Origin: Hyphomicrobiales bacterium
GTDB lineage: Bacteria > Pseudomonadota > Alphaproteobacteria > Rhizobiales > JAJFHB01
Reading direction: 5' to 3'
Length of the DNA: 34,345 nt
Assembly: GCA_021775755.1 (NCBI GenBank)
Contig: JAJFHE010000001.1
Coordinates: 1 to 34,345 of the forward strand
Position 1 is the first letter of the stretch. The number at the start of each line of letters is the position of its first letter. Below the pieces are notes generated by a model, which made no database searches, had not been told where the DNA came from, and saw nothing but the letters and a program-made list of their open reading frames with translations. Of this stretch, positions 25,110 to 33,694 are shown in pieces. The position numbers and the translations under genes are program-made.

Positions 25110-25288
25110 TTAGTGCGTAGGGCTTCTTTCGATTCAATATGCCTTGTCAACACTTCCGCCCCATCGTTCGGAATCTCCAACTTTTTCTCGATCTTCATCT
25201 GCGTTCTGTTTTGCGCTGCATCAGTTTTGACTGATGTTGGTGTTTCTATGGCGTTGAGTTTCTTGCCGTAGGCTCTAAAACAGCTCAT

Positions 25289-25590
25289 TGGTTTTCTAAA
25301 ATCATTGTTTATATCTATAAATATTTATCAAAACGATTGTATTTACCATTATGTTAATGTCGGGCCTGGTGCTGGTGTAGAACTATTTTTCATTTTTGAT
25401 ATTATCAATATTCTTAATAATGCGTCATGTAATGCAAAAATTGAAATCGTTGAAATATTAAATAGAGTTTCAATGTGTAATGTTATATTTAAACTATAAA
25501 CTTAATGTATTCTATCCATCTCAATAAGTTGCGGCGAGTTTTTGGAATGAGGGTAGACTATATGTAAGTTCTATTTTATGAGTTCCAGCC
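25289..25590. other. AT-rich intergenic region upstream of manC
   Basis: About 300 very AT-rich bases hold no convincing gene. A 64-codon ORF at 25305-25499 has skewed composition and no ribosome-binding site. The AT-richness suits promoters for manC to the right and the minus-strand unit to the left, but I cannot fix -10/-35 boxes. Confidence 0.4.
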
Positions 25591-26997
25591 ATGAAGGTTT
25601 ATCCAGTAATTCTTTGCGGTGGCGTTGGGAAGCGCCTGTGGCCTGCTTCGCGTTCCGCACGGCCAAAGCAATTCCTACAGCTTTTGGGTTTGCAATCGTT
25701 GTTTCAAGAGACCGTGCGACGCGTCGGTGACAATAATTTGTTCGGTAAGCCGCTGTGTATCGGCAACGAATCCCATAGGTTTGTGATCGCAGAACAGTTG
25801 CGCCAAGCCGGAGTGTCGGCCGAAATTGTACTGGAGCCTAAAAGGCGTGATTCTGCGCCGGCTTTGTGCGCTGGTTGTTTACTTAGTCAGAGTGCTGGCA
25901 GCGACGCTATCGTACTCGCGATGCCAGCAGATCATCATATTGGGAACACAGACGGTTTTACGGAAACGGTGAAATCTGGACTCGATGCAGCAGCTGAGGG
26001 CTACCTCGTGACCTTTGGGGCGCGGCCTCACCGACCAAGCACCGCATACGGTTACATTGCTCCGGGCGAACCAGTGAGGGGGGAGGCCCACCGTGTTCTG
26101 TCTTTTGTCGAAAAACCGGATGAGGAATCCGCTCGCGAATTCATTGCACAAAGCTATCTATGGAACACTGGTAACTTTCTCCTGCGTGCGGACCACTTCA
26201 TTGAGGAGCTAAATGTCAACGTTCCCGCCATGGTATCAGCGATGAGGGACTCCGTCGCTGGCGCTAGTCGGGATGCTAACTTTTTACATTTGGAACCCGA
26301 AGCTTTTGGACGCTCGCCGACAGCTTCCATCGACTATGCAGTTATGGAACACACGCAAAGGGCGGCTGTGGTAGAAGCGAGTTTTGATTGGTCGGACATC
26401 GGCAACTGGTCCGCTGTCCTCGACAAAACTGATAAGGACGGCCAAGGGAATGCGTTGTCAGGAGATATTCGTGTCATAGACTGCAGCAACAACTATATTC
26501 GCAGCGAAAGGGGGATCGTCGGAGCAATCGGTATCGAAAACTTGATTGTCGTCGCGAATCGCGATGCGGTGCTTGTTGCGCCTCATACTAGAGTTGAGGA
26601 TGTCAAGCATCTCGTACAATTGCTCGAAATAGAGGGTCGGATAGAAATCGACGATCATCCGATTTCGTTCCGCCCTTGGGGGAGCTATGAAGTAATCGAT
26701 AGTGGAGATCGATTTCAAGTGAAGCGGATTTCGGTTGCCCCAGGGGGACGGCTTTCCCTTCAGAGCCACAAACATCGCTCGGAGCATTGGGTGGTGGTCC
26801 GTGGGAAAGCACAAGTCCAGATTGACGGTGCCGAAAGAGAAGTCCTACCGAATGAAGCGGTCTATATTCCGCTTGGCGCCGTTCATCGCCTAGAGAATCG
26901 CGAAGACGCTATCCTTGAACTAATTGAGGTGCAGTCGGGCGACTATCTCGGTGAGGACGATATTGAACGCTATGAAGACGTTTACGGACGCCTCTAG
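25591..26997 (+). CDS. manC: mannose-1-phosphate guanylyltransferase / mannose-6-phosphate isomerase
   Basis: This 468-residue bifunctional enzyme makes GDP-mannose in the cytoplasm. The N-terminal nucleotidyltransferase domain starts VYPVILCGGVGKRLWPASRSARPKQFLQL (signature GGxGxRLWPxSR, with PKQF). It has FVEKPDEESAREF in the sugar-binding part and SIDYAVMEH and FDWSDIGNW further on. The C-terminal cupin isomerase domain begins RPWGSYEVIDSGDRFQVKRI, with LSLQSHKHRSEHWVVVRGKA as the metal-binding block. Length and domain order are normal for ManC/CpsB/XanB. The product feeds mannose- and possibly fucose/rhamnose-type residues to the local transferases. Its stop codon TAG is formed at the junction with the IS5 element. 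Confidence 0.96.
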   Translation: MKVYPVILCGGVGKRLWPASRSARPKQFLQLLGLQSLFQETVRRVGDNNLFGKPLCIGNESHRFVIAEQLRQAGVSAEIVLEPKRRDSAPALCAGCLLSQSAGSDAIVLAMPADHHIGNTDGFTETVKSGLDAAAEGYLVTFGARPHRPSTAYGYIAPGEPVRGEAHRVLSFVEKPDEESAREFIAQSYLWNTGNFLLRADHFIEELNVNVPAMVSAMRDSVAGASRDANFLHLEPEAFGRSPTASIDYAVMEHTQRAAVVEASFDWSDIGNWSAVLDKTDKDGQGNALSGDIRVIDCSNNYIRSERGIVGAIGIENLIVVANRDAVLVAPHTRVEDVKHLVQLLEIEGRIEIDDHPISFRPWGSYEVIDSGDRFQVKRISVAPGGRLSLQSHKHRSEHWVVVRGKAQVQIDGAEREVLPNEAVYIPLGAVHRLENREDAILELIEVQSGDYLGEDDIERYEDVYGRL

Positions 26998-28530
26998 CAG
27001 GCTGTTGAAAAAGTCGCTCGCGTCTGAGCAGTGATGGTGATTCACTTCCGATATTGAACGGAGGAGATGATTCGTGCGCGGTTCAGATGAACGGACAGGT
27101 GAGCTTTTCAGCTATGTGGATCTTGAGGCGCGCGTGAGGCCTGATCATCCGCTTCGGATGATCCGCGAGATTGTGAATGCGGCACTTGAGCAGTTGCAGC
27201 CTGATTTTGCAGCGCTTTACTCGAAGATGGGTCGTCCCTCGATTGCGCCTGAGAAGCTGTTACGGGCGATGCTGTGCCAGGCGTTCTACTCGATCCGCTC
27301 GGAACGGCAGTTTATGGACCGGCTTGAGTTCGATCTGCTGTTCCGTTGGTTTGTGGGTCTCGGCATTGACGATGCGGTATGGGATCACTCGGTGTTCTCG
27401 AAGAACCGGGACCGGTTGCTTGATGGTGATATTGCCGCAAAGCTACTTTCAGCGGTTCTGTCTCAGGCCCGAGTGAAGCGGCTTTTGTCGAGCGACCACT
27501 TCTCGGTTGACGGCACGCTGATCGAAGCGTGGGCTTCGATGAAGAGTTTCAAGCCGAAGAGCCTGTCCTCGGGCGAAGACCCGGGGAACGGGACCGACGA
27601 TCCACTGGGTGGCGGCGGGCGCAATGAGCAAGCTGACTTCCATGGCCAGAAGCGCTCCAATGAGACGCATATGTCCACGACCGACCCGGATGCAAGGCTC
27701 TATCGCAAGGGCGCGGGCAAGGAAGCGAAGTTGAGCTTCATGGGGCATGGGTTGATGGAGAACCGATCCGGTCTTTTGGTTGATGCTTGCCTGACACCGG
27801 CCAATGGGCATGCGGAGCGGGTGGCAGCGTTGGTGATGATAGAGCGCCATGCCGACCGGCCGCAGCGGCTCACACTTGGTGCGGACAAGGCCTATGATGC
27901 GGCGGACTTCGTCAACGAACTGCGCTGCATGGGTGTCACACCGCATGTGGCGCAGAACACCAACGGTCGGCGCTCGACAATCGATGGACGCACGACGCGG
28001 CATCGCGGCTACGAGGTGAGCCAGCGTATCCGCAAGCGCATTGAGGAGACCTTCGGCTGGATCAAGACCATAGCGGGCCAGGACAAGACGGTCTTCAGAG
28101 GTCTTGGCCGTGCCGGCTTCGCCTTCACCTTTGCCGCCACGGCCTACAATCTGGTGCGCTTGCCCAAGCTGCTGGCAACGTTGCCACCGTGAGCGCTCCC
28201 GGTGGCTGCCAGTTGATCGGACGCTGGCGCATTACACAGGCCGACCTGTGGGACCGCGACCATCTCGATCTGGTAGAGCCCGCAATGATCATCATTCACG
28301 AAGATGGCCACGGCGAAATCGCATTCGGTGAAATGCAGGCCGGCCTCGACCTCGAATACGGCCGATCCATGGTATTCTTCACCTGGGCAGGTTTTGAGGA
28401 GATGGACGAGGTAAGCGGCTCGGGATCAGCCGAACTAATGGAAAATGGTTCACTTGAGATAGAGTTCGCCTATCATCTCGGTGATGAAGCCATTCTAACA
28501 GCCCAACGCGACACTTCTTCAACAGCCTGC
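26997..28530 (+). mobile_element. IS5-family insertion sequence with passenger ORF, inserted in the manC stop codon
   Basis: The left end GCAGGCTGTTGAAAAAGTCGC (26997) and the right end, ending TTCTTCAACAGCCTGC at 28530, are inverted repeats with a small mismatch region. TA flanks both sides (26995-26996 and 28531-28532) and is the likely target duplication. Excision would restore CTC-TAA, so manC ended in TAA before insertion and in TAG after it. The 1534-bp element carries the transposase and a second ORF. Confidence 0.85.
27074..28192 (+). CDS. IS5-family transposase
   Basis: GTG start after GGAGGAG, 372 residues. N-terminal MRGSDERTGELFSYVDLEARVRPDHPLRMIREIVNAAL and GRPSIAPEKLLRAMLCQAFYSIRSERQFMDRL are the family's DUF772-type region. 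The DDE core has HFSVDGTLIEAWASMKSFKPK (first Asp), LTLGADKAYDAADFVNEL (second Asp) and EETFGWIKTIAGQDKT (Glu). It appears intact. The stop overlaps the next ORF's GTG (GTGA). Confidence 0.94.
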   Translation: MRGSDERTGELFSYVDLEARVRPDHPLRMIREIVNAALEQLQPDFAALYSKMGRPSIAPEKLLRAMLCQAFYSIRSERQFMDRLEFDLLFRWFVGLGIDDAVWDHSVFSKNRDRLLDGDIAAKLLSAVLSQARVKRLLSSDHFSVDGTLIEAWASMKSFKPKSLSSGEDPGNGTDDPLGGGGRNEQADFHGQKRSNETHMSTTDPDARLYRKGAGKEAKLSFMGHGLMENRSGLLVDACLTPANGHAERVAALVMIERHADRPQRLTLGADKAYDAADFVNELRCMGVTPHVAQNTNGRRSTIDGRTTRHRGYEVSQRIRKRIEETFGWIKTIAGQDKTVFRGLGRAGFAFTFAATAYNLVRLPKLLATLPP

Positions 28531-28533
28531 TAA
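28189..28533 (+). CDS. passenger protein (114 aa) inside the IS5 element
   Basis: A GTG start overlaps the transposase stop. The protein reads LIGRWRITQADLWDRDHLDLVEPAMIIIHEDGHGEIAFGEMQ, then DLEYGRSMVFFTWAGFEEMDEVSGSGSAELMENGSLEIEFAYHLGDEAILTAQRD. It looks like a small beta-rich soluble protein. Similar short proteins are, as far as I recall, found in many bacteria without known function. The last codons (TSSTAC) are the IS inverted repeat itself, and the TAA stop is provided by the duplicated TA plus the flanking A. That arrangement suggests the gene was captured by the element or evolved against its end. Confidence 0.7.
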   Translation: MSAPGGCQLIGRWRITQADLWDRDHLDLVEPAMIIIHEDGHGEIAFGEMQAGLDLEYGRSMVFFTWAGFEEMDEVSGSGSAELMENGSLEIEFAYHLGDEAILTAQRDTSSTAC

Positions 28534-28734
28534 TGCACCTCTGTGACGTCGCCAAGCTTACTCTCAGACAGCGTCGTCATATCCCATTGGGGACCAAAGT
28601 ATGCTAGCCTCAAAATCGCGCAAAATTGGGGGAATTCCAACTCACAGTGCAGATTTGTTCAATCCAAGCGAGACAACTCTACATTGTAGGTGGTACAATG
28701 AAATTTGCCGTAACATACACACTGAGTAGGATTT

Positions 28735-31560
28735 ATGCTTCAAACTGAATTGGTGGTTCCAGCAACATGCTCCTCAGGCTTAAAGCGCGGCTTAGTCGGG
28801 CCCTATTTGCGCGCTGAAACGATACACTTGGATGAAACGGATATTGTCCTTCGCTACTTGACTCAAACACGAGACTGGGGAGTGATGATTGACGTCGGCG
28901 CCCATACCGGCTCATCCTGTATCCCCTTCGTAAAGTCTGGTTGGCGAGTTGTCGCAATAGAGCCAAATCGGATAAATCGTTCACAATTGAAAAATAAGCT
29001 TGCGGCCCTATCAGTAGATGAACAGCAGAACATAGACGTACATGAAGTTGCAGTCAGTGACCGCAAAGTAAAAAATGCTACTCTTTATCACTCCGATGTT
29101 AGCTCTGGTATTAGTGGCTTGTCCAAGTTCCACGAATCTCATTGGGAAGTTGGCCGCGTAGAAGTCGATACCCTGAAGGGTGTTTTAGATGGTTACAGTT
29201 TTGAGAATATCGAATTCCTCAAGATCGACATTGAGGGCTTTGACTACTTTGCCCTACAAGGGTTTCCATGGAACCGGTTCAAACCGAACATTATCGAATG
29301 TGAGTTTGAAGATCTGAAGTCCATACCACTGGGGTACAAATGGACTGAGATTTGCGACTATCTTGTCGGCAAGGGCTATGACGTTCTTATTAGCGAGTGG
29401 CACCCTATAGTTGAATACGGAATCCAACATGATTGGCGTTGTTTAAAGCGGTATCCGTGTGAGTTATCTGACGATACTGCGTGGGGCAATGTAGTCGCAA
29501 TTGCTCAACACGAGAACCTCGAAGAAATTGTGAATGGTTTCATTACGTCACCCTTTCCAAACTCAATTCTCGCTGCGCCGAATAGCTTCTCGCACGACCG
29601 ATTTCACGGTGGGGCATGCGCAATACGGGACGGATACTTCATACCTGCTGACGATAGATCCGGAGAATCCTATGTACGGAAAGTCTACCACGGCCACTAT
29701 ATGCCGGGTCAGAACATAGTTGCGAGGCTAACTTTCACCACTGACGTGCCAGGAAAGCTACGCGTTCGGCTAATTCGACATGGGCAGGGTCCAGCGGAGC
29801 ACACAGACAAGGTTGTCACAATTGTTCGAGGCGTTAATGAATTTGTAGTGCCACATAATATTCAACATTATCAACTCCACTTTGGTGTCCAATTGCACTG
29901 TATTGAACCTTATGAGGTTCATTTGGAGGGGGTCACTTCCGAACTTGTATTTATGGATTATGGGTCGACTTCTACAGGTATTAGCAATGACATCCAAAAC
30001 AGTGTGCGAAACACCACAAGAAGGTTATTCGAAAATACTGTCGGACACCAAACAAAGATTGAATCTCAGACAAAATTGGCTAAAGCTGCGTTTCTTGTTT
30101 CTATCCTTTCTAACACGAACTCGCCAACGTCCGAAAAGATGATCGCCTTTCTTAGTCTAATTGATGATTTGGATGAAATATCAAAGTCACTGTCTCGACA
30201 AGATTTTGTACAACTGAATGAAACTCTTGACTTAGCGTTACGAAAATTGCGACTTGGATGTATATTTGGAATCACTCTGAACCCAGGAAACAGTATTCTT
30301 GAGGACAAGTATATTCACGGCCGTTTGGTTAAACGAGTGGTCGTCCCGCCGATCAAAAAAACCAAAAAAGGGAAACAAAGTTTATTGCGCGATGGATTAT
30401 CGTCGGCGCCCGGTAAAGGACGGTTCTTAAGTATATCACGTCAAGAGTTTCCAAGTAACCGAAGATATCACACAGAAACCGAGTATAGCTTCAATTCAGA
30501 AAATACGGCCATATTACGATTTGTTGATGTTACCACAGGGCGAACTCTTGGGACTGTCAATTTGGAAAGGGGCTTCAATAACTTCGCCGAGTTTGAATTC
30601 GAAGTGAACTCAACCGATCCTAGCGCGTACATCGAAGTGCAGGTTGAGAACAAATGTGATAGTGAAGAGTTGTATTGGTATCACACGAAAATATGGGAAG
30701 TGCGCGAGGCGAAATCGCAAATTTCAGTCATTGAATCATTTTCCAGCGAGCTTGCCCGACAAAGATCGTCGCAGAAAAACTCTTTGTTCACACCTGTGAC
30801 AACGGAGCCGCTGAGCCTTTCGGATATTGACAGGCTAAACTCGCTTCGAAACAAATTTAGTGGCGAGAGGGTTTTTATAATGGGCAACGGCCCAAGTTTG
30901 AACAACACTCCACTGGATTTACTGAAAGATGATTATGTATTTGGGCTGAATCGAGTAAGCCTTCTTTTTGATCGAATAACTTGGCGGCCCCATTTCTTCA
31001 CCGCATTTGACGTGAGAGTGGTGCCAGACAATCAATACGAGTTTTCTCAGATTGATGTGCCGTACAAGTTTTTTTCTGCCAGATACAAACCAATTTTGGG
31101 ACAAAGCAGCTCGCACTACTGGCATCATGCAAAGGGGTTTTATGACGGATTTGAGGGTTGTTTTGACCCGGATGTAGTTTATTTGGGATTTGGCGGAGGA
31201 GGTACGGTCGGAGTCATCGCAATTGAAATCGCATTCTTTTTGGGGTTCAGGGAGATTTACTTAATTGGAACTGACGTATCCTACTCGGTGCGGCCATCCG
31301 TGTTACAGGCGGGCGAGGACACCTTTGGTGACGGGGTCAAGCTCCAACTGGAGAGCACAAAAGATGATGATCCCAATCATTTTGACCCCAGATACTTCGG
31401 ACGCGGCAAGAAATGGCATAACCCAAATGTAAAGGATATGAAGATCGGGTTTGCAAGAGCTGCATCTTATATTCAACGACGGGGTGGCGTTCTTCGCAAT
31501 GCCACCGTTGGTGGTAAGCTGGATGAGGTGCCGCGAGTTAAGTTTGAGTCTTTGTTTTGA
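28735..31560 (+). CDS. 941-aa fusion: FkbM methyltransferase + DUF115/MptE-like domain
   Basis: Residues ~38-225 are an FkbM methyltransferase: VMIDVGAHTGSSCIPFVKSG, VVAIEPNRINRSQL and IEFLKIDIEGFDYFALQGF. Residues ~270-420 and 560-680 are beta-rich and unassigned, separated by a helical stretch (~440-530). From ~700 to the end there is a GNGPSLN-type domain: VFIMGNGPSLNNTPLDLLKDD, FGLNRVSLLFD, GGGGTVGVIAIEIAFFLGFREIYLIGTDVSYSV, then NHFDPRYFGRGKKW and NATVGGKLDEVPRV. This is the DUF115/MptE-like type met in LPS and flagellar-glycan loci. The ATG follows AGGA. Translation is coupled to the next transferase gene. It is AT-rich relative to regions 1 and 2. It is likely a surface-glycan modifying enzyme, with exact activities unknown. 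Confidence 0.85.
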   Translation: MLQTELVVPATCSSGLKRGLVGPYLRAETIHLDETDIVLRYLTQTRDWGVMIDVGAHTGSSCIPFVKSGWRVVAIEPNRINRSQLKNKLAALSVDEQQNIDVHEVAVSDRKVKNATLYHSDVSSGISGLSKFHESHWEVGRVEVDTLKGVLDGYSFENIEFLKIDIEGFDYFALQGFPWNRFKPNIIECEFEDLKSIPLGYKWTEICDYLVGKGYDVLISEWHPIVEYGIQHDWRCLKRYPCELSDDTAWGNVVAIAQHENLEEIVNGFITSPFPNSILAAPNSFSHDRFHGGACAIRDGYFIPADDRSGESYVRKVYHGHYMPGQNIVARLTFTTDVPGKLRVRLIRHGQGPAEHTDKVVTIVRGVNEFVVPHNIQHYQLHFGVQLHCIEPYEVHLEGVTSELVFMDYGSTSTGISNDIQNSVRNTTRRLFENTVGHQTKIESQTKLAKAAFLVSILSNTNSPTSEKMIAFLSLIDDLDEISKSLSRQDFVQLNETLDLALRKLRLGCIFGITLNPGNSILEDKYIHGRLVKRVVVPPIKKTKKGKQSLLRDGLSSAPGKGRFLSISRQEFPSNRRYHTETEYSFNSENTAILRFVDVTTGRTLGTVNLERGFNNFAEFEFEVNSTDPSAYIEVQVENKCDSEELYWYHTKIWEVREAKSQISVIESFSSELARQRSSQKNSLFTPVTTEPLSLSDIDRLNSLRNKFSGERVFIMGNGPSLNNTPLDLLKDDYVFGLNRVSLLFDRITWRPHFFTAFDVRVVPDNQYEFSQIDVPYKFFSARYKPILGQSSSHYWHHAKGFYDGFEGCFDPDVVYLGFGGGGTVGVIAIEIAFFLGFREIYLIGTDVSYSVRPSVLQAGEDTFGDGVKLQLESTKDDDPNHFDPRYFGRGKKWHNPNVKDMKIGFARAASYIQRRGGVLRNATVGGKLDEVPRVKFESLF

Positions 31561-32834
31561 TGGCGAATGTTGTGAAAGTGCTTTACGACATTACGACCCT
31601 GGCCAACATACATTGTGCTCCGAATGTGCAGCCTTCGGGCATTTACAAACATACAGAAGAAATGGGGCGGGCATTGCGCGATGCACCAGGCTTGGAACTC
31701 TACTTGTCAAGCAAACCGTCGCAATTTCGCAAAGCATTTCGCTATCTTGCAGACACACATCAATTTGAGCTAGATCGTTTCCTCCTTACACCATCCGAGT
31801 TACGCAACTGTATCCCGTACGTGTATAGCGCTCAGCTGTCATCAAGTTCAATTCAGTCCTTTGCGGAGCAGTATCACAGAGACAACTACGATGCAGTCTC
31901 GATTTGCAATCAGGGTAAAATCGACATATATCATGTTAACTGGCGGGGAGAGTCCTCACTGCCGAGTGAAATATACTCACAGATAGTATTGACTATATAT
32001 GATGTGATTGCTTTAAAACAACCGGAGTGGTTTGTAAACACTGGCCAAGAAAATTCGATTGGAGAATATCTCAGCGCTCTACTGCATTCTGTGAGCCCAA
32101 AACATTCAATCACTGTTAGTACAGAAAGCGTAAAAAACGATTTGCTTTCTATGTTTTTACACCTTTCGGAAGATCAAATTTACGTTACCCCTCTAGGGGT
32201 ATCAGAGCATTTCCGACCGGTCAAAGACATCGATGCGATTAATTGCGTCAAAGAAAAATATGGAATCCCACAAAACAGGAGATACGCGCTTTGCGTTAAC
32301 ACCATTGAACCTCGGAAGAATATGGAGTCTGTAATAAGGTCGTTTTCCCTTATGTATGAAGACCGCAAATTTGACGATGTTTGCCTTGTTTTGGCTGGGT
32401 CGAAGGGATGGCTTTATGAGGATGTGGAATTGTTGACTGAGAAAATGTCAAAGGAACAGGGATGTCCAATATACGTAACAGGATATGTTGATTACGTGGA
32501 TTTACCATATTTGTATTCTGGTGCATCCGTGTTTTGCTACCCATCACTCGACGAAGGCTTCGGGCTACCGGTATTGGAAGCGATGAGATGTGGAACTCCG
32601 GTTGTAACGTCTGATATAGCACCGCTCAGAGAGGTGGCTGGCGCAGGGGCGATGTTGGTCGACCCCACTGATACAATTGCCTTGGCCGATGCGATAAGTG
32701 AGCTGTTAGGCGATAGAAGCTTGTCGCGCGTTTTGGCGGCCTCAGGGGAAAAATGGGCTCGTTCATTCTCCTGGGAGCGGAGCGCGAGTGAGATGTGTGA
32801 GGTGTACGAACATGTCGTCCAGAAACATTTGTGA
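31560..32834 (+). CDS. GT4-family glycosyltransferase
   Basis: The ATG at 31560 overlaps the preceding stop (TGATG), giving 424 residues. The N-terminal domain begins VVKVLYDITTLANIHCAPNVQPSGIYKHTEEM. The C-terminal GT-B domain has YALCVNTIEPRKNMESVIRSF, ITGYVDYVDLPYLYSGASVFCYPS-like sequence and DEGFGLPVLEAMRCGTPVVTSD (EX7E motif), then GAGAMLVDPTDTIALADAI. It is a retaining transferase acting on GDP- or UDP-sugars in the cytoplasm. Mannosyltransferase activity would fit with manC nearby but is not proven by sequence. Confidence 0.9.
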   Translation: MANVVKVLYDITTLANIHCAPNVQPSGIYKHTEEMGRALRDAPGLELYLSSKPSQFRKAFRYLADTHQFELDRFLLTPSELRNCIPYVYSAQLSSSSIQSFAEQYHRDNYDAVSICNQGKIDIYHVNWRGESSLPSEIYSQIVLTIYDVIALKQPEWFVNTGQENSIGEYLSALLHSVSPKHSITVSTESVKNDLLSMFLHLSEDQIYVTPLGVSEHFRPVKDIDAINCVKEKYGIPQNRRYALCVNTIEPRKNMESVIRSFSLMYEDRKFDDVCLVLAGSKGWLYEDVELLTEKMSKEQGCPIYVTGYVDYVDLPYLYSGASVFCYPSLDEGFGLPVLEAMRCGTPVVTSDIAPLREVAGAGAMLVDPTDTIALADAISELLGDRSLSRVLAASGEKWARSFSWERSASEMCEVYEHVVQKHL

Positions 32835-33027
32835 CTGATCGTGAATGTATTGGATATACTTTCCGAATTTTAGTTCATCTGTGGCGAAAAGTGTCGTATT
32901 ATAATATTCTTTGATGAAGTTTTCTTCACTTTCGATTTATTGTTCTTGGTAAGAAGTAAGGGGAATCGCTGCACTACTGTTAATTCAGTTGTATTGATGT
33001 CGAGCCAAAATGAATTAGGCACTCTAT

Positions 33028-33344
33028 TTGAGCAAACAAATATTTTTGGGAAATGAGGATCCGTATTGGTCTGTGTTAACTTATGACCGTAATAGAAATA
33101 GGAGTTCTGATGAGAATATGCATGATTTCGTTGCTGATGGTGAAACCTCGGTCGAAAAAATAATTTGCACATTCGAAAGAAGCGGCCTTGACATAGCAGG
33201 TTTCCGAACATGTTTCGATTTTGGTTGTGGTGTGGGTAGATTATTTAAGTGGCTAGCTGAAAACTTTCCAGAAGTTTAAGCGTACGACATATCGGATCCG
33301 CATATCAAATTGGCCAATATATACTTTCAAGAAGAAGGAATAGG
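33028..33344 (+). pseudogene. SAM methyltransferase, interrupted by a stop and truncated by IS3
   Basis: The frame NEDPYWSVLTYDRNRNRSSDENMHDF...FRTCFDFGCGVGRLFKWLAENFPEV contains a class I SAM-binding motif (DFGCGVGRL). After an in-frame TAA at 33277-33279 it continues without shift as AYDISDPHIKLANIYFQEEGIG, the expected next strand and helix. The IS3 element then begins at 33345. The upstream ATG at 32997 reads MSSQNELGTLFEQTNIFGK in another frame and joins smoothly to NEDPYW if one indel near 33050 is assumed, so there may also be a frameshift. The gene is dead. Confidence 0.75.
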
Positions 33345-33427
33345 TGACCTGCCTCCCAATAATTCCTTCGAACTGAGTTAGATTTTTCCGCGCAGTTTTC
33401 TCACGGCTGGTAGGAGGAGCGGAGGCG

Positions 33428-33694
33428 ATGAAAGCATCGAAGTTCACGGACGCGCAGAAGGCGTTCATCATCAAGCAAGGCGAGGAAGGCACACCTGTGG
33501 CGGAGATTTGCCGCAAGGCGGGGATCAGCCAGGCGACCTACTTCAACTGGAAGAAGAAGTACACCGGCCTCATGCCGTCGGAGATGAGGCGACTGCGCGA
33601 GTTGGAGCAGGAGAATGTCCAGCTGAAGAAGCTCGTGGCGGATCTGTCTTTGGACAAGGCGATGCTTCAGGACGTGATCAAACGAAAGCTCTAA
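33428..33694 (+). CDS. IS3-family transposase orfA
   Basis: An 88-residue protein, MKASKFTDAQKAFIIKQGEEGTPVAEICRKAGISQATYFNWKKKY, followed by the coiled-coil tail LRELEQENVQLKKLVADLSL. GGAGCGGAGGCG precedes the ATG. It is intact and ends LQDVIKRKL, with orfB expected by -1 frameshifting at the stop. Confidence 0.93.
   Translation: MKASKFTDAQKAFIIKQGEEGTPVAEICRKAGISQATYFNWKKKYTGLMPSEMRRLRELEQENVQLKKLVADLSLDKAMLQDVIKRKL

Larger units (their letters stand above)
23571..25288 (-). pseudogene. short ORF split by the IS701 insertion
   Basis: Removing the IS701 element (23681-25109) and one TTAG copy joins the frame of 25288-25110 directly to that of 23676-23571. The result is an uninterrupted 94-codon ORF: MSCFRAYGKKLNAIETPTSV... 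through IESKEALRTKVDRPYHRAIHLSYLS to CDLNVVI and TGA. Its stop overlaps the ATG of the next gene (ATGA at 23574-23571), which favours a genuine coding frame. There is no recognisable domain and no clear Shine-Dalgarno at 25288. The IS cuts it into two parts, so the encoded protein is presumably lost. Confidence 0.45.

Noticed and set aside
25305-25499. 64-codon ORF in the AT-rich region before manC
   Set aside because: It is dominated by I/N/F from AT-rich codons and has no start signal; the region is better seen as a promoter region.
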